NCBI GenBank assembly: GCA_003550325.1
Contig: QKWP01000412.1
Span: forward strand, 189,406-253,405
From: Gigaspora rosea
Lineage: Eukaryota; Glomeromycota; Glomeromycetes; Diversisporales; Gigasporaceae
Length of the DNA stretch: 64,000 bases
Reading direction: 5' to 3'
Positions 51,739 through 64,000 of this stretch are shown here, piece by piece. The notes under the pieces were generated by a model. It saw only the letters and a program-made list of their open reading frames with translations, was not told where the DNA came from and did not search any database. Position 1 is the stretch's first letter, and each line of letters begins with the position of its first letter. Position numbers and translations under genes: made by a program.

Positions 51739-53216
51739 ATTACCCTTTCATACTATCTAGTCTTATACTAATCAGTCCTAATTAGTCCTGGACCTTGGTC
51801 TAGTTTAACTTTTTAAAAAACTGCTAGTCTTTGAACTAGAATGAACTGAACAGACTGATTAATAGCTCTAATTCAGAGTACAATAATAATTGCTATTTCT
51901 AAAAGTATTTTATTTCAGTTTATATATTACTTATACCAATATATGTTGCATATTCATTTAATAACATTTAATTTCTAGCAATATTAGCCAAATACATCCA
52001 ATTAAAATTATGTTATATGTGCAATATATTTCAAAATTTATTATTACTATCTAAGCTTCTAAAAATCAACCTTGTATATACTATATATTTTATAATAGCG
52101 ATTATAATCTAATCTTAACAAAATTACAAAAAATTAGACCATATATTTATTACAATAATTTAATGCTAAATCTATTAGAACTGATAGTCTTTTGGTTCAT
52201 TCTCTAAAAGACCAGACTGGCCTGGTCCTAAAACAGACTGCCAAACTAGTAGCTTTAGTTAGCTATAAGTATTTGTTAGATAAGTTATATAAATAAATTC
52301 TAACTTTTAAAAATATGTTTATAAATAATAAGAATAAAAAAAAATCAATTGACCTCTGCTATTTTTAATTTGTTTATACTGCAACAAAGTTATAACAAAA
52401 AAACTTAATATTTGCAATATTAAAGAATTTCATCAAATTATTGACAAATTACTACTGCTACCAAATATTCCTAAAAATAAGCTACCTTTTTGGGCAAAAA
52501 ATTATATAAAAAAATATAGGTTAGCTTAAAACATACTAATAAAAAATTGTTCAAATGATGCTGGATTTTTTTGTAAGTGTATTTTGATGTTTTAAACAAC
52601 TTTACTTAATGGCACTTTTGGGGTTTATTTAGTAAATTTAGACTTTTATATATAGCAACTACTAATGAGTTTTTTGAGATTTTTGAAAAAAATCAGGAGG
52701 ATAGCTTATTTTTGAAGTAGCTTATTTTTAGAAATATATGATAAATAATACGGTTGCTGTTCATATAATATCAATTTCTGCTGGTTTTTCAAAAAAAATA
52801 TAAAAGTTTAACAAGCAATATTTTATTTACAAATATTCAAGAAATAAACGATATTATCAAAAAATATTTATTATTAAATAAAATAAGATTGTGAACTACA
52901 AATAGAGATTAGAACTGTTTAACTATTTAAAAATTGCTCTATAGCTCTAAACAAAATTATGTTAGTTATAAGCTAAAATTATTTTAATACTAGCCAAATT
53001 AAACAATTAAGTAGTTAAACAATTAAACAATTAAAAAAAATTTTAAATAGTTCTAATACAAACTATATATTTTCAATAACTACAATTAACTATAAGTTCA
53101 ATTTATATTAAATATAGATATTGGTCATATGATAAAAATAACAGAATATTTTTTCATCAAAGCTAATATCATACTATGTATTACATAGCAGCATAATAGC
53201 ACATAGATAATATTAA

Positions 53217-54400
53217 TGGATTGGATTTATCTGTACTAAATTTAGTACTTTGTACAAATTCTGACAGACTTTAAATTTAATTATCTAAAAATTTTAAAAA
53301 TTAACTGTATATTTAAATATTGGTTCAAAGTATTTTAAAACTATACAATTATATAAAAAAAGTTTAATAGCCTTAAATAGTTTTTTGAATTTTATAGATT
53401 TTTTTTGTTTTTAAAAATTTTAGTTTAAGCTAATTTTATATAATTTTAGAACATATTATTAATCACCTGATTATTTTTTATCAGAGACCTACTTTTTTTC
53501 TCTTTCTCTTAATATATATTTGGTAAGGTTCCTTATATATAATTTCAACTTTTTTTACCCTCTTCCCCTCTAAAAAATTACCTAATTGTTGATACCTTCC
53601 TTATATAGTAATTACTAGCTATCTTAAAAAATATTTTTAATTATAAAAAAATTTTTATTAAATAAATTTATTTAAAATTTTAATAAAGTATAAAGATAAG
53701 TTAGCTAATTCCAAATATAAAATTTGGTTAAAAATTAAATTAATATATATAAAATAATTTAAGTTTAAAGTTTTACTAGTAATTATTATAAATATTTTTT
53801 AAATTTATATATAAAAAATAGCTATAATTTTTTTTAAAATTTGAAGTAATATAACTTATGTTAAACAAATTTGATATCAAAGAATTTTTGTAAATAGAAT
53901 TAGAAGATAAATTTTTATAACTTTCAATTAAAAAATATAAAAATCTAATCAGTAAAAAATTTTTTTAATTCTAGCTAAATTTACCTAGCTTACTAATGAC
54001 TTACTATAAATAGTAATAATTTGCAATAAGTAAAAAAAATAGCTTATAATATAAATAATAATTATTACAATATAACTAATAATAATATTTTAATTATAAT
54101 TAGTTTTTACTATTTTTATATAATTAAACTTTTAGTTTGCAAAATTATTAGTAAATTATAATTATAATTAGTCTTAAAAGGTGTACTAAATTTAGTACAA
54201 CAAATTACAAAAAAATTCAAGGTCTAAAAAAATTTTTTTTGCAATAATCTTATTAATAATATTAAAATAAATAATACCAAACTATTTTTGAATATTTATA
54301 AGATTTTTGTAAATAAAAAAATTTGGGTTTTAAATTTTTTAGATTTTTTATGAGTTTTTGAAACCTGTCTAAATCTAGTACAAAACAGTAAATCCAATCA
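53217..54400. mobile_element. AT-rich TIR element without genes
   Basis: The left end ATTGGATTTATCTGTACTAA and the right end (complement) ATTGGATTTACTGTTTTGTAC face each other. Further TACTAAATTTAGTAC palindromes occur at 53238 and 54184. It is about 1.2 kb with no coding frame. Confidence 0.45.
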
Positions 54401-54904
54401 TTAATTCTAATAAAAAAAATATCATGTTATTTTTATATAAGGCCATGCAAACAAATAAAATTGGTTCTCATTACTCGGCCGGGTGTCTTTTTTCCAAAAA
54501 TTAAAATTTTTTTATAGTATATATGTAATTTTATTAAATGTATTTAATTAAATATTATAAGATACAGGAAAATTCTGACTTAGATCATATAATCGCTACC
54601 AATTTTGTTGATGCCATGAACGAAGTCACGGGCATCCTTTTGTCACGAGACCATGACCCTGGCCCATGATGTAGGGTAGTTGATAAATAAGTTTAGAATA
54701 TTGATTAAGGAGTGATATGTTTAAGAGTTTGGGAAATATGATATATTGAATAGGGTTAATGAGTAAGTATGAGATTATAGGAATTGGCTTTTTAAGAGAA
54801 GAAGGACGAGAATTGTTCTACCTCTTTTGTTTTTGCTGCTAGCTCGACGAAAGTCTAGCTTTGTCATTAGTATCACATGGTCCAAAAGAAAGGCATTCTA
54901 ACTA

Positions 54905-55660
54905 CTGGGATACATTAAAGCTGCAAACATGTATTATTCTACCGCCATGACTTATGTTGGTTTTTGTTATCTAAATGGAATTAGAGTTGAAAAGGATGAA
55001 CATAAGGCGTTCCTTTGTTATCTAAAATCTGCTGATATGGGTGATGCTCTTGGAACAAATATTGTTGGTTATTGTTATCAGTACGGAATTGGAGTTGAAA
55101 AAGGATAGGACCCCGGATATCTCTCATATAGGTCATAACTGGATTTTGGCCTAATTTGCTGAAAACGACAAAATCTATTTATTTAAATAAATTTTGAGCC
55201 AGTAATCAGAATTGAATGAACTTTTTTTGTTAGATGTGCCTCACTGAGAGCTTCATTTTAAAAAAAAGTTCATTCAAATTGGACTACTGGATGCCAAGAT
55301 AATTGCCAAAAACAGTTTTTTTGCTTTTCAAATTTTGGGGGTTTTTGCTGAAATGCGTAATGTATGACCTCTGTACTACATGTCCGGGGTCCTAAAAGGA
55401 TGAACATAGGAATTGGGGTTGAAAAAGATGAAGATAAGGCATTCTTATATTATCAGAAATCAGCAGATTTAGGGTGTAGTTGGAATGACAGATATTGCTC
55501 ATTGCTATTGAAATGGGGTTGGAGTTGAAAGAGTTATACAAATGCTATTTATTGGTATCAAAGAGTAAACAAATTAGTAAAAGTTGTATATGTGTATGCA
55601 TCAAAAAATAATAGATTTGGATTGCGAATTAAGAAAGATGCTGATTGAATGAGTTCCGAA
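54905..55660 (+). pseudogene. Sel1-repeat pseudogene, split by a MITE
   Basis: Two stretches read as Sel1-like repeats: YVGFCYLNGIRVEKDEHKAF...SADMGDALGTNIVGYCYQYG and GIGVEKDEDKAFLYYQKSAD. They lie on either side of the 287-bp MITE at 55107. Stops and frame changes follow. Sel1 proteins are adaptor solenoids and form very large families in mycorrhizal fungi. Confidence 0.75.
55107..55393. mobile_element. hAT-type MITE, 8-bp duplication AAAAGGAT
   Basis: It starts AGGACCCCGGA and ends TCCGGGGTCCT. AAAAGGAT is exact at 55099-55106 and 55394-55401. Inserted into a Sel1 repeat. Confidence 0.9.
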
Positions 55661-55777
55661 TTTATCTATCAGAAAGGTTAATTTGCAACTGTATGTCGTG
55701 CGCTTTGGCATTATAAAGTAGAAATTATATAATAATGTTCTTCTCAAAATACTTAATTTAAAAAAACTTTTGCATTA

Positions 55778-55923
55778 GGGGCATGCCATTTATTACATAA
55801 TTTTTACCATGGATACATAGTCAAAGATAGTGATCACGTCTATATATTAGATAAAATGATTACACCATACATGGGTAGAGGTGGCTACTAAGTAAAAAAT
55901 ATTACGTAATAAATGGCACACCC
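55778..55923. mobile_element. 146-bp MITE with TTA duplication
   Basis: Inverted ends GGGGCATGCCATTTATTACA and TGTAATAAATGG-type complement (ending CACACCC), with TTA at 55775-55777 and 55924-55926. This fits a PIF/Harbinger-type TWA duplication. Confidence 0.75.
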
Positions 55924-56427
55924 TTATCGTTTAATAAATATAGTAATTTGTCGTATTGTATTTTGATATAAAATTTAAATTTTATTGGTGAAAAAATTTA
56001 TATATCATTTTTTTTTATCTATGCAAAAACAGCTGGGTCCCGTGTGCATATTATCCTCTACATGTAACGAGAACAAATTAATTTTATTTGCACAGCCTAA
56101 CCAATATTGATGTTATTGTTTATATTATATTAGCATGTGAAATTTTTTGTTATAATATTTAGTATAAATAATGATATTATTTTATACAAAAATATCAAAG
56201 CAAAAAAATTTAATAATCATATTATATCAATAATAACTATTATTAGAATTAGATTACTATTAATGATAACATAATTATAATAAAAATAATTGTTAAAAAA
56301 ATAAATAAACAAGTTAAAAAATTTTAAGCTTAAAGAAAACCAAAAAGAATATTTATTTTTTTACTTATCTTATTATTGCTTGCATATTATATGGGCCAAT
56401 TCACAAAATTGTTAATATTTTTTGATC

Positions 56428-56799
56428 TAGAGGTCTGACTTGTTCAAAAAATAAGCATCTGAATATCCATTTATTCAATTTTTTTAGTATTCAAATATAT
56501 ATTCAAAATTTTGAATAAATATTCAAATATTTACTGAATATTCATTGAATATTAAATATATTTCAATTTTAAAAATTTTATAACTATTTCACTTAAATTA
56601 GCCAATAAAATTGCAAATAAATTATTAAAAATAAAATAAAAAATTATAAAATTATATATATATATTCAATGAATGTTTAATGAATATATTTAGTGAAATT
56701 TTAAATATCCAAATATTCATTCAGTGAAAAAATTATATATTCAAATATTCAAATATTCAGTAAATATTTAAATATATTATTCTTTGAGTTAGACCTCTA
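56428..56799. mobile_element. hAT-type MITE, 8-bp duplication TTTTGATC
   Basis: It starts TAGAGGTCTGACTTG and ends CTTTGAGTTAGACCTCTA. TTTTGATC is exact at 56420-56427 and 56800-56807. The interior is made of TATTCAAATATT-type repeats. Confidence 0.85.
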
Positions 56800-57253
56800 T
56801 TTTGATCTACTGGTTCTTTTAAAATAATTTGGCTATCAAAATGTTTATCTCAATAAAACAATTCCAATAAGCCCAAAATTATTAAAATCTAATTACACGG
56901 GATTCTAAAACATTCAAGGTTTGTGTAATTTTAATACCATATGTTTCTAAAAATAAGCAATTTCCAAAACCTATTTCTTTAATTTTTTAAAAAATTTTTA
57001 AAAAAATTACTACCAGTTGCTATATATAAAAGTCTAAATTTTACTAAGTAAACCTCAAAAATACTATTAAATAAAGTTGTTCAAACCAATGAAATACACT
57101 CATAATAAAAATTTAGTAGTATTTGAATTACTTTTTATTAGTACACTTTTTAATTTTTTGAAAAATTTAACAATTTGAAAATAAGCTATCTCCACATTTT
57201 TGTATAACTTTTGTCCAAAAAGAATAGCTTATTTTTAGAAACATGCAGTAGTA

Positions 57254-57652
57254 CTTTTTAAAATTACTATATAAATGCTTTTAATATTAAATAACTTTTG
57301 ATCTACTAATCTGTTTTGGGTAATTTAGCTACAAAAATGATTACTTTGATAAGACAATTCTAACAAGACCAAAATTATTTAAACTTGATCACAAAATCCT
57401 GAGATCATTAAAGATCAATATGATGTAAACAATTAACTGAGAAATGGGTTTTTATATATAAAGCCCATTTCTCAGTTAATTGTTTATATTATACTAATTT
57501 TTACTGATCTTAGAATCCTATGATCAGATTTAAATGATTTGGGCTTGTTAGAATTATCTCATAGAGATGATTTTTTTATGGCTAAATCACTCAAAACAGA
57601 TCAGTAGATCAAAAGTTATTCAATATTAGAGGCATTTACATAGTAATTCTAA
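57254..57652. repeat. 400-bp imperfect palindrome
   Basis: Two arms of about 190 bp mirror each other around TTTTTATATATAAAG. The inner 30 bp on each side (AACAATTAACTGAGAAATGGG and complement) are perfect. Related single arms lie at 56808-56930 and 57665-57800. Confidence 0.75.
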
Positions 57653-57825
57653 AAAGTACTATTAAAATTGCACAAACCCTGAGCATTCTCGGGATCCCAT
57701 AATTGGAAATTAACAATCTTGGGCTCATTAGAATCTCTCATTGAGATGAACATTTTGGTAGCTAAATCATCTCAAACAGGCCAGTAAATTGATGAATATC
57801 AGTAATTCCATAAATCAGCCCATAT

Positions 57826-58596
57826 TAGTGATGGTACCTGATCAAAAAAATGCTACCTGGTTATCCGACGGGTAAACCCGTGGATTACCTGGGTGATCTA
57901 TGGATATATCCGGATATAAAATCCTACCCGATGTTGTTATTTTTGTACAATTTCAAAATGTAACTTCGTCAAAAACATACCCGGGTAAAGTTAATTAAAT
58001 ACTATTACTTTAGATCGCTTTTCTGTTCAAATCGAACTTTTAATTTAGTAAAAACCCTTTTCAGGCCTAAATACTATAAAATATACGGTAGATACAGTAG
58101 TGCTGTGGTCTCACAAATTTCTACGATCGGCGAAAATCGAGAAATAACACATGTCAATTCCAAAACCTGATTTCGTTTCATCTCATATAAGTATAGCCTA
58201 TTAATATGTGAAATAAATATGCCCAATTAAGCATTACTACATTCCTGGTATATACAAATTATAATCTGGTTATTATCGTGACATATTAAGGTCATATGAT
58301 ATTAGCGCCCTAATTCATTTAGAGATCACTCGCTTTCACCTTTGATAATCAGTGATTATCATTTCATCAGGCCAGCAAAAAAAACAACAAAAAACAAAGA
58401 AAAATAATAAATTCTCCAAAAAAAATTTTTTTTTTTTTACATGTAAATTCCTATTGTGCAGGTATTATCCGGGTATTATCCGGGTATTTTATCTGGTATT
58501 ATCCGGGTAGGTTTATCCGGGTAGCTGAGTTCACAACCCGGATATCCGACTATCTGCGGATAACCCGGGTGATACCCTACCCGGGTACCATCACTA
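57826..58596. mobile_element. hAT-type MITE, 8-bp duplication GCCCATAT
   Basis: The 771-bp element starts TAGTGATGGTACC and ends GGTACCATCACTA, with GCCCATAT exact at 57818-57825 and 58597-58604. Subterminal ACCCGGGTA and TATCCGGGTA repeats occur at both ends. A GGTTACCCGGGTA fragment inside the 5.1-kb hAT near 48930-49000 looks related. Confidence 0.9.
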
Positions 58597-60497
58597 GCCC
58601 ATATGTACTAATTTTTTTGATTCTTTAAAATATTATTATTACAACTAGTTGATTTAAGTTTGTAAGTACCGTATGTACACGTTATTTTTGCAGCACTTTT
58701 CAAATTAAATAAATATATAATTTTATAAATTAAAAATCAATTTAATTCTATAGAGTTCTAGTTTATAATAATTTGATTTTATAATAGTTTAGTTTTATAG
58801 TAGTTTGGTTCAAAATTGCAGTTTTATTAGTTTAGGACTATACTATTAACATTCCTAAATATATATATTAATACATGTAATACTGAAGAAGAATATTCTT
58901 CTTCGGTTCCAGATATATATATTAAGTAACAAGGTATAGAGCTGAACTCATCTTTATATAATATAAAAATTTATTTAATTTGCTGAGAATTAATTATTTA
59001 CCTTTTTATATATAAAATCAATTAAACGAATTGTCCACCATAAAATGAATTGCTAAACGAGACAATACATATTTAGAATTATGATTTCGTTTTATATACT
59101 ATAAAACATCCAGAGAACGAAGAAATAATCAAGAAGTAATGACAGAGAAAATAAGTTATTATTATTTTTTTTTCTTAACTATTAATTTAAAAAATAGCGA
59201 TTCAAACAATAATGCTTACAACTTTTTTTCTGATTGTAGATTGTTCGACCATTCATACCAACAATTAAGAAATGTGAATAATGAATAAGCGCGTTAATTT
59301 CGGTAATGCAATGCCATCATGCTTATAGCTTATAGCGGATCTTGTAAATCTTGGACAACGAATAAAATTATTCGCCCGAATTTATGTCTTGAAGAATTTC
59401 CATCACTTTCAGAAAATTCAGAACTTTTTTTTTTACATTTCAAATGAAATTTGCTAGTTGAACAAAAACAGTCTTAGTATACAAATTAAATAAATTGATC
59501 AATTGATCATAAGAAATTGTCTCCATGTATTGGCTAATTTCACTAATAAACGAGTTGAATATTTATGTATGTATAATAATGAAAAACCAAGAGTTTTTTA
59601 AAGCGAAACTATAGTGCTAACTGGTCAAGGCCTATAAAGACATTTTTCTTTTTGATGATATCATTGTTTATAACAAATGAATTTGTTTATTACTGAATAT
59701 ATGGTATGGCTTAAGTGTTGTGAAATATTTACATAATAAAATTTTGTTGATACGTACCAATTTTTTTATGGTTAGAATAGAAGTGGTCTAAAATTAAACC
59801 CGAGTGTTGATCCTAGCTGAGAGTCATAAAAAACATTTCGTGTAATTGGACAGTTTATACCTGATACTAATAATAGATCGTCGTTTTATTGTGATTTTTC
59901 GGAAGTCCATATACCCATATACTTTTTATTCACCTCTGGTAAAATAATCTACCGAGCATTTATAATATCTATCCTTTACTATAAGATTTTATATACCAAT
60001 CATGCTAAAAACAAAACTTTATCGAATAATTATTGGTTAAATTATCTGTTCCAGAATTATGAGAACAGCAGCCGCCTTGAGATTAATCTTTTCGGACTAA
60101 CATTTTGGTTTGGCCCAAATATGTAATTCATCTATGAATATATACCCAATGAACCTTTTACTATGAATACTTTCTTTGAGTTCTAAAAAAATATTTTCAA
60201 ATTACGGTTTCCTACTGTTTAGCTTTGCAATTAATTATTACAAAAAATGAATCTTTGCATGAAAACAATCTGCCGAACTAAAAATATAATATTAAAAAAA
60301 TTGATGAGCGCAATAAATACAGAAGATCTTAAAAAAAAAAAAAAAAACCAATGCTTAACATCACTTTGTTTCATAATACAGCGTTTGATGCGCATATTAT
60401 TTGCTGATCCTGAATATTAGTTAATATATTAATTCTTTTTTTTTCATTCCAATATTTACGCATTGGTTTTTAACTTTCTTGTTAAAATAATATTCAT
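58597..60497. other. Gene-free AT-rich stretch
   Basis: No gene and no clear repeat is seen, apart from short T and A runs. Its last few hundred bases must hold the promoter of the surface-protein gene. Confidence 0.55.
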
Positions 60498-61258
60498 ATG
60501 AAGAAGTTATTTTTCTCGATTTTCGTGAGTTTTGTCGTGTATCTTTTGGGAATTGAAAGTATGTGTACGGTAGTATTTCATTCAATATTAAAAAAATATT
60601 TGCAATTCTAAATTATTTTTCTGACTTAACAGCTATTTTCGCGTTGCCAAATGATACATCATCTAATACCACTTGGATTCCAATCTCCACACAACAAAAC
60701 ACAGGCCCTGATGCTTTAGACTTTTATTATTTATTATTTAATCTTTCTTACCCTGCTAAAGGCCAATTACCTATCTACATTATTGTAAACCCTAATGGTA
60801 AAATAGCACCGTCCCAAGTATCATTGTCCCTGTATGATGAGTTTAATAGTATCAAACTGTTAGATATCGCCGATGCTCCTTTAACAAATCATGAAATAGC
60901 AACACCTTTCATTATTTATACATGGAATGTGGCTTCAGAAATTCAGTCAAATTTCGATTTTACATCTGGTTATTTTACTTTAGTCATGTCATATAATGAT
61001 GGTAATACGAATGTGACAAAAGACAGGCGTATAAAACTTTCAAATGTCGCGGCTAATCCAGGCGGCGCTTTAAACCCTGCTTTTACTAAAAATATAAATA
61101 ATAATACAAATAATACAAATACTACTAATAATAATCCTAATAATAATGGTAAAAATAATTCTGCTGCAATATCCACTATATCTATTACTACTATTTCAAT
61201 TGGATGTATTTTCGCTTTTATTATATCTCAATTGATTTTATCTATCGCTATTGATTAA
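60498..61258 (+). CDS. Secreted Asn-rich cell-surface protein, probably GPI-anchored
   Basis: Two exons (60498-60558 and 60633-61258), with a GTATGT...AACAG intron in phase, encode 228 residues. The N-terminus is a signal peptide (MKKLFFSIFVSFVVYLLGI...). The extracellular part of about 145 residues is predicted beta-rich, with GQLPIYIIVNPNGKIAPSQVSLSLYD, a WNVASEI segment and YFTLVMSYND, consistent with an Ig-like or fungal Ser-Thr-rich GPI-anchored type fold. An Asn/Thr-rich linker with many N-x-T sites (about 175-200) precedes a C-terminal hydrophobic stretch without a cytoplasmic tail, the usual GPI-attachment layout. It would act at the plasma membrane or cell wall. No enzyme motif is visible. 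Confidence 0.8.
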
Positions 61259-64000
61259 AAAAAAAAGTTTTACATATAAGATTAGAAATTTTAATACATA
61301 CAATTTAAATATTTATCTATGTATTTATATTCAATTTATTAATAAATTTATAATTTTAACATCCTTACTTATCATTATCAAGAAGACATAAAGTGACCAT
61401 ATAATTATTTGGTTTGAACGATTTTAGTGCCATTTCAACTCGGCTTAGCGTAACAAATTTGAATAGTGCTAAATCATCATTCAAACTAATCATTATACTT
61501 GACATTTATTCTATATCTGATATCACGAGTCGATCATACACACCATAGTATATTGTCTTAATACCCGGGTCTTGTCTATGGTTGTTAGGCGAAGCCTTGG
61601 TTTTTCGCGCTGGAGAAATGGCGAAACCCTAATTTTGACTTTCGCTAAAAATTTTAAAAAGGCGAAATGGTGAAACTGGCGAAAAATGGTGAAGCTGGCG
61701 AAACTAGTGAAATATGACAAAATGGATGAAATATGGGCTGGCTCCGACCCAACGGTCGGGTCTATGGGCGGGCCGGTCGATTAAGAAGTGTTAGAATCGA
61801 TTCTCTTATAAAGCACATTTCAGGTCAAGAAAATTAACTAAAAATTAACTAAAAATCAACTAGTTTACAACAATGTATATATTCATTAGTAATTTAAATG
61901 ATAAATTGATAATGAATGACTGTAGGAACGGAAATGTTCTGGTATATTTGGTTGCATAGACACTTAATCAACACAAAGAACTATGATAACATGCTATAAT
62001 TCTCAAAGATGAAACTAATAAAAACTAAACGATTTAGTATCACTAGAATTTTGGCAAGGAATGACCTTATGGCTTCTACAAATTTGATATAGATATGGAT
62101 GGTTCTAGCAAAAAAGTTCTGAGCTTTTTTAGGATCGACCCCGGCTCATGATTTTTCCATCGGCCCGTATCTCTACTACGTTTGTTATTAAAAACTATAG
62201 GCGCTTTATTAAAACTTTAAGCCTATATATAGCTCATACTCAAGCTATTTAGTAATATAATTACATTTTTATATATTCGTAAAAATTTTTTACAAACTAG
62301 GGCACAAAATTTCCGGGGATGTCATATGCTTTTTTTTTTGGCAATGTTTTCCGAAAATGGAACTTAGAAATGACAGTCGGAAGTAATATTATTAAACTAT
62401 TGAATATATTTATATTGCGTGTATAAAGAATATAAAAAAGCGGAGAAGTTCCGACTGTTGAAAAATCGGGCCGGAAATCTCCAGCATTTTACAATAGGTT
62501 TTGTGTGCCGTTACTACTATGGTGATAAAAGTATGCAATTAAAGTGAGTTAGTTAGTTTGTGTTGGAATCATAGTCGTAAATTCTATCATAATTTACTGT
62601 AAAAATTTTGCTATAAAACTTGCTATCAAGATACGGAATTGCAGTTGTGAATTGTGGCAGATTAAATGAAATCAGATTAAAATGAAACTGGGGACCTCTC
62701 TTTTTCACCTTTAAAGCTTATAAACCCCACATTTACTCGTTTATTAATAACCCTAATGCTAAAAAAACCCCCAAAAATGTCTCCTAAAAAATTTTAAAAT
62801 TTTGCTTAAAAAATAGAAAAATTTCGTTTTAATCTGATTTCATTTTAATCTGTCACATGAATTATACAATACTATGATTTACTGTAAACAATTTTGATGA
62901 AAATTTTTTTTACAAACTCACTGACAATTGTGGTGCACATCATGCAGTTAAGATTGAATTAATTTTTGTATTGAAATTCTATGCAGACAGTATATAGTTA
63001 GTTTGTATTGGAAATATAGTCATAATTCTATCAAAAATTACTGTAAAAAATTTTGATATGAAACTTACGAGGTATTGTGGTACATGCTCAGCTTATAGTT
63101 GAGTCAGTTTGTATTGATTTGTGGTTGTGATTTCTGTCATAATTCACCATACAGGCTATTGCAATAACATAGCAGATAGTATGTAGTTGTTAGTTTGCAT
63201 TAGAATTAACAGTCATAATTAGAATTTGTTACAAGACTTATAAATTAACAGTCATACTTCTATCATGATTTACTGTTATAATAGCTGCTTGATACGTAAG
63301 TGTCAAGGCTCAAATCATCTGTTATGATGTAATTTTGGCTATAAGTAATCCGACCAGTGATGAAAGTATGATATATGTGATCAGTTTTGTTAGTTATTAA
63401 GTCAAGGTGCTGGACAGTGTGACCTGTCAGGATGACTGTCATGTTCAAGGGTTGGCCTGTCAGAACGACAGCCTAGATTGCTCGCTAGCAGAAGGGGCAA
63501 TACCAATATATGTTCTTCATAGTTATGCTGAAATGAGAAACAAACCAAAAAATTTGCTATTGTGGTGTGTAATTGAATTAGTTGGTTTTGGAATCAATTG
63601 TCTTAAAAAATTTGTTACAAAACTAGTTAGCTATTGTGGTAACATAAATTGACAGTATCCAATTTAATGTACGTATGGTACGTATGTACGTTGATACTTG
63701 ATGACTTGATGTCAGATACTCAGAATTTGATTGATTTGATTTAATGAGTTTGTATTGTGATTTTAGGCTTAACATTTGATCACGGGGTGTATAACCAATC
63801 AAAAGCGTTAAAACATAATAACTTGATCATATTGCTACAGACTGATCACATTTTGGATATAACCATGATTTTATTGGTTGGTAGATTGACATAAAACTAG
63901 AATCGCTGAGAAATTAGTAATTATCAGATAATCTGGACAGCAAATATTCTGACCAAACATTTGCGAATAATGGAAAAATCTAGAAATCAATCATCTAAAT
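61259..64000. other. Gene-free stretch with dispersed repeats
   Basis: No gene is supported. GGTGAAACTGGCGAAA units repeat at 61640-61720. A foldback/MITE lies at 62658-62852. Between 62545 and 63645 a unit containing GTTAGTTTGTATTGGAA, CATAATTCTATCA and TTACTGTAAAAA recurs in degenerate form every 200-450 bp. Confidence 0.55.
62658..62852. mobile_element. MITE-like foldback, CAGATTAAAATGAAATC ends
   Basis: CAGATTAAATGAAATCAGAT and its complement close a 195-bp segment that interrupts the degenerate repeat series at 62545-63645. Confidence 0.6.

Larger units (their letters stand above)
50944..54440. other. Gene-free repeat stretch
   Basis: No gene. Recognisable parts are an inverted copy of the 15.9-kb repeat (51170-51415), a MITE (51473-51738), a second inverted copy of the 45.1-kb repeat (51760-52265), a diverged mariner-like MITE (52465-52740) and a TIR element (53217-54400). 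The rest is extremely AT-rich. Confidence 0.55.
54441..56097. mobile_element. 1.66-kb TIR element of the GGCCACGCAAAC family carrying Sel1 fragments
   Basis: Ends GGCCATGCAAACAAATAAAATTGGTTCTC and the complement of GGCTGTGCAAATAAAATTAATTTG match the MITE at 11214, again with TAA on both sides (54438-54440 and 56098-56100). The interior includes a Sel1-repeat pseudogene and two further MITEs. It may have captured host coding sequence. Confidence 0.65.

Overview
The window looks like nuclear DNA of an arbuscular mycorrhizal fungus, most likely Rhizophagus or a close relative. This is inferred from the very AT-rich DNA, short GT-AG introns of 66-270 bp, Sel1-repeat and Crinkler-type sequences, and dense, nested DNA transposons. 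It holds four host genes, a 27.5-kb virus-like mobile element (17490-44982), a 5.1-kb hAT transposon and many MITEs.
Host genes. A six-exon G-patch/C2H2 RNA-processing protein (4722-6375, minus) is divergent from an eleven-exon tRNA isopentenyltransferase (6608-9113, plus). A two-exon secreted ML/NPC2-like lipid-binding protein lies at 14547-15117. A two-exon secreted, Asn-rich, probably GPI-anchored surface protein lies at 60498-61258. The rest of the flanks is gene-poor repeat DNA: a palindrome array at 1.6-3.4 kb, hAT MITEs with perfect 8-bp target duplications, TA/TAA/TTA-type MITEs, and a Sel1 pseudogene inside a TIR element.
The large element. It has 1.3-kb terminal inverted repeats, each tipped by a perfect 34-bp palindrome, and a 5-bp target duplication (CTATG). 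Left to right: a decayed endonuclease-like gene; a DD35D retroviral-type integrase (minus, one stop); a Gag-plus-retropepsin-like polyprotein without reverse transcriptase (plus, four stops); a small HTH protein (minus); a coiled-coil membrane protein overlapping an A32/FtsK-type DNA-packaging ATPase (plus); an unknown protein (minus); a gene-poor island; a Crinkler header domain (plus, frameshifted); two zinc-ribbon proteins (minus); an intron-containing unknown gene (plus); a frameshifted RING-finger gene (minus); a tyrosine recombinase (minus); a small zinc protein (plus); and an archaeo-eukaryotic primase fused to a UL9-like origin-binding helicase (minus), whose 5' end lies inside the right TIR.
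Together these give integration (integrase), recombination (tyrosine recombinase), replication initiation (primase-helicase) and packaging (ATPase, membrane protein, Gag-like protein). This resembles a Polinton or Polinton-like virus, but no protein-primed polymerase or double-jelly-roll capsid gene was recognised. The only capsid candidate seen is retroelement-like. Nonsense codons, frameshifts and a lost P-loop glycine show that this copy is damaged.
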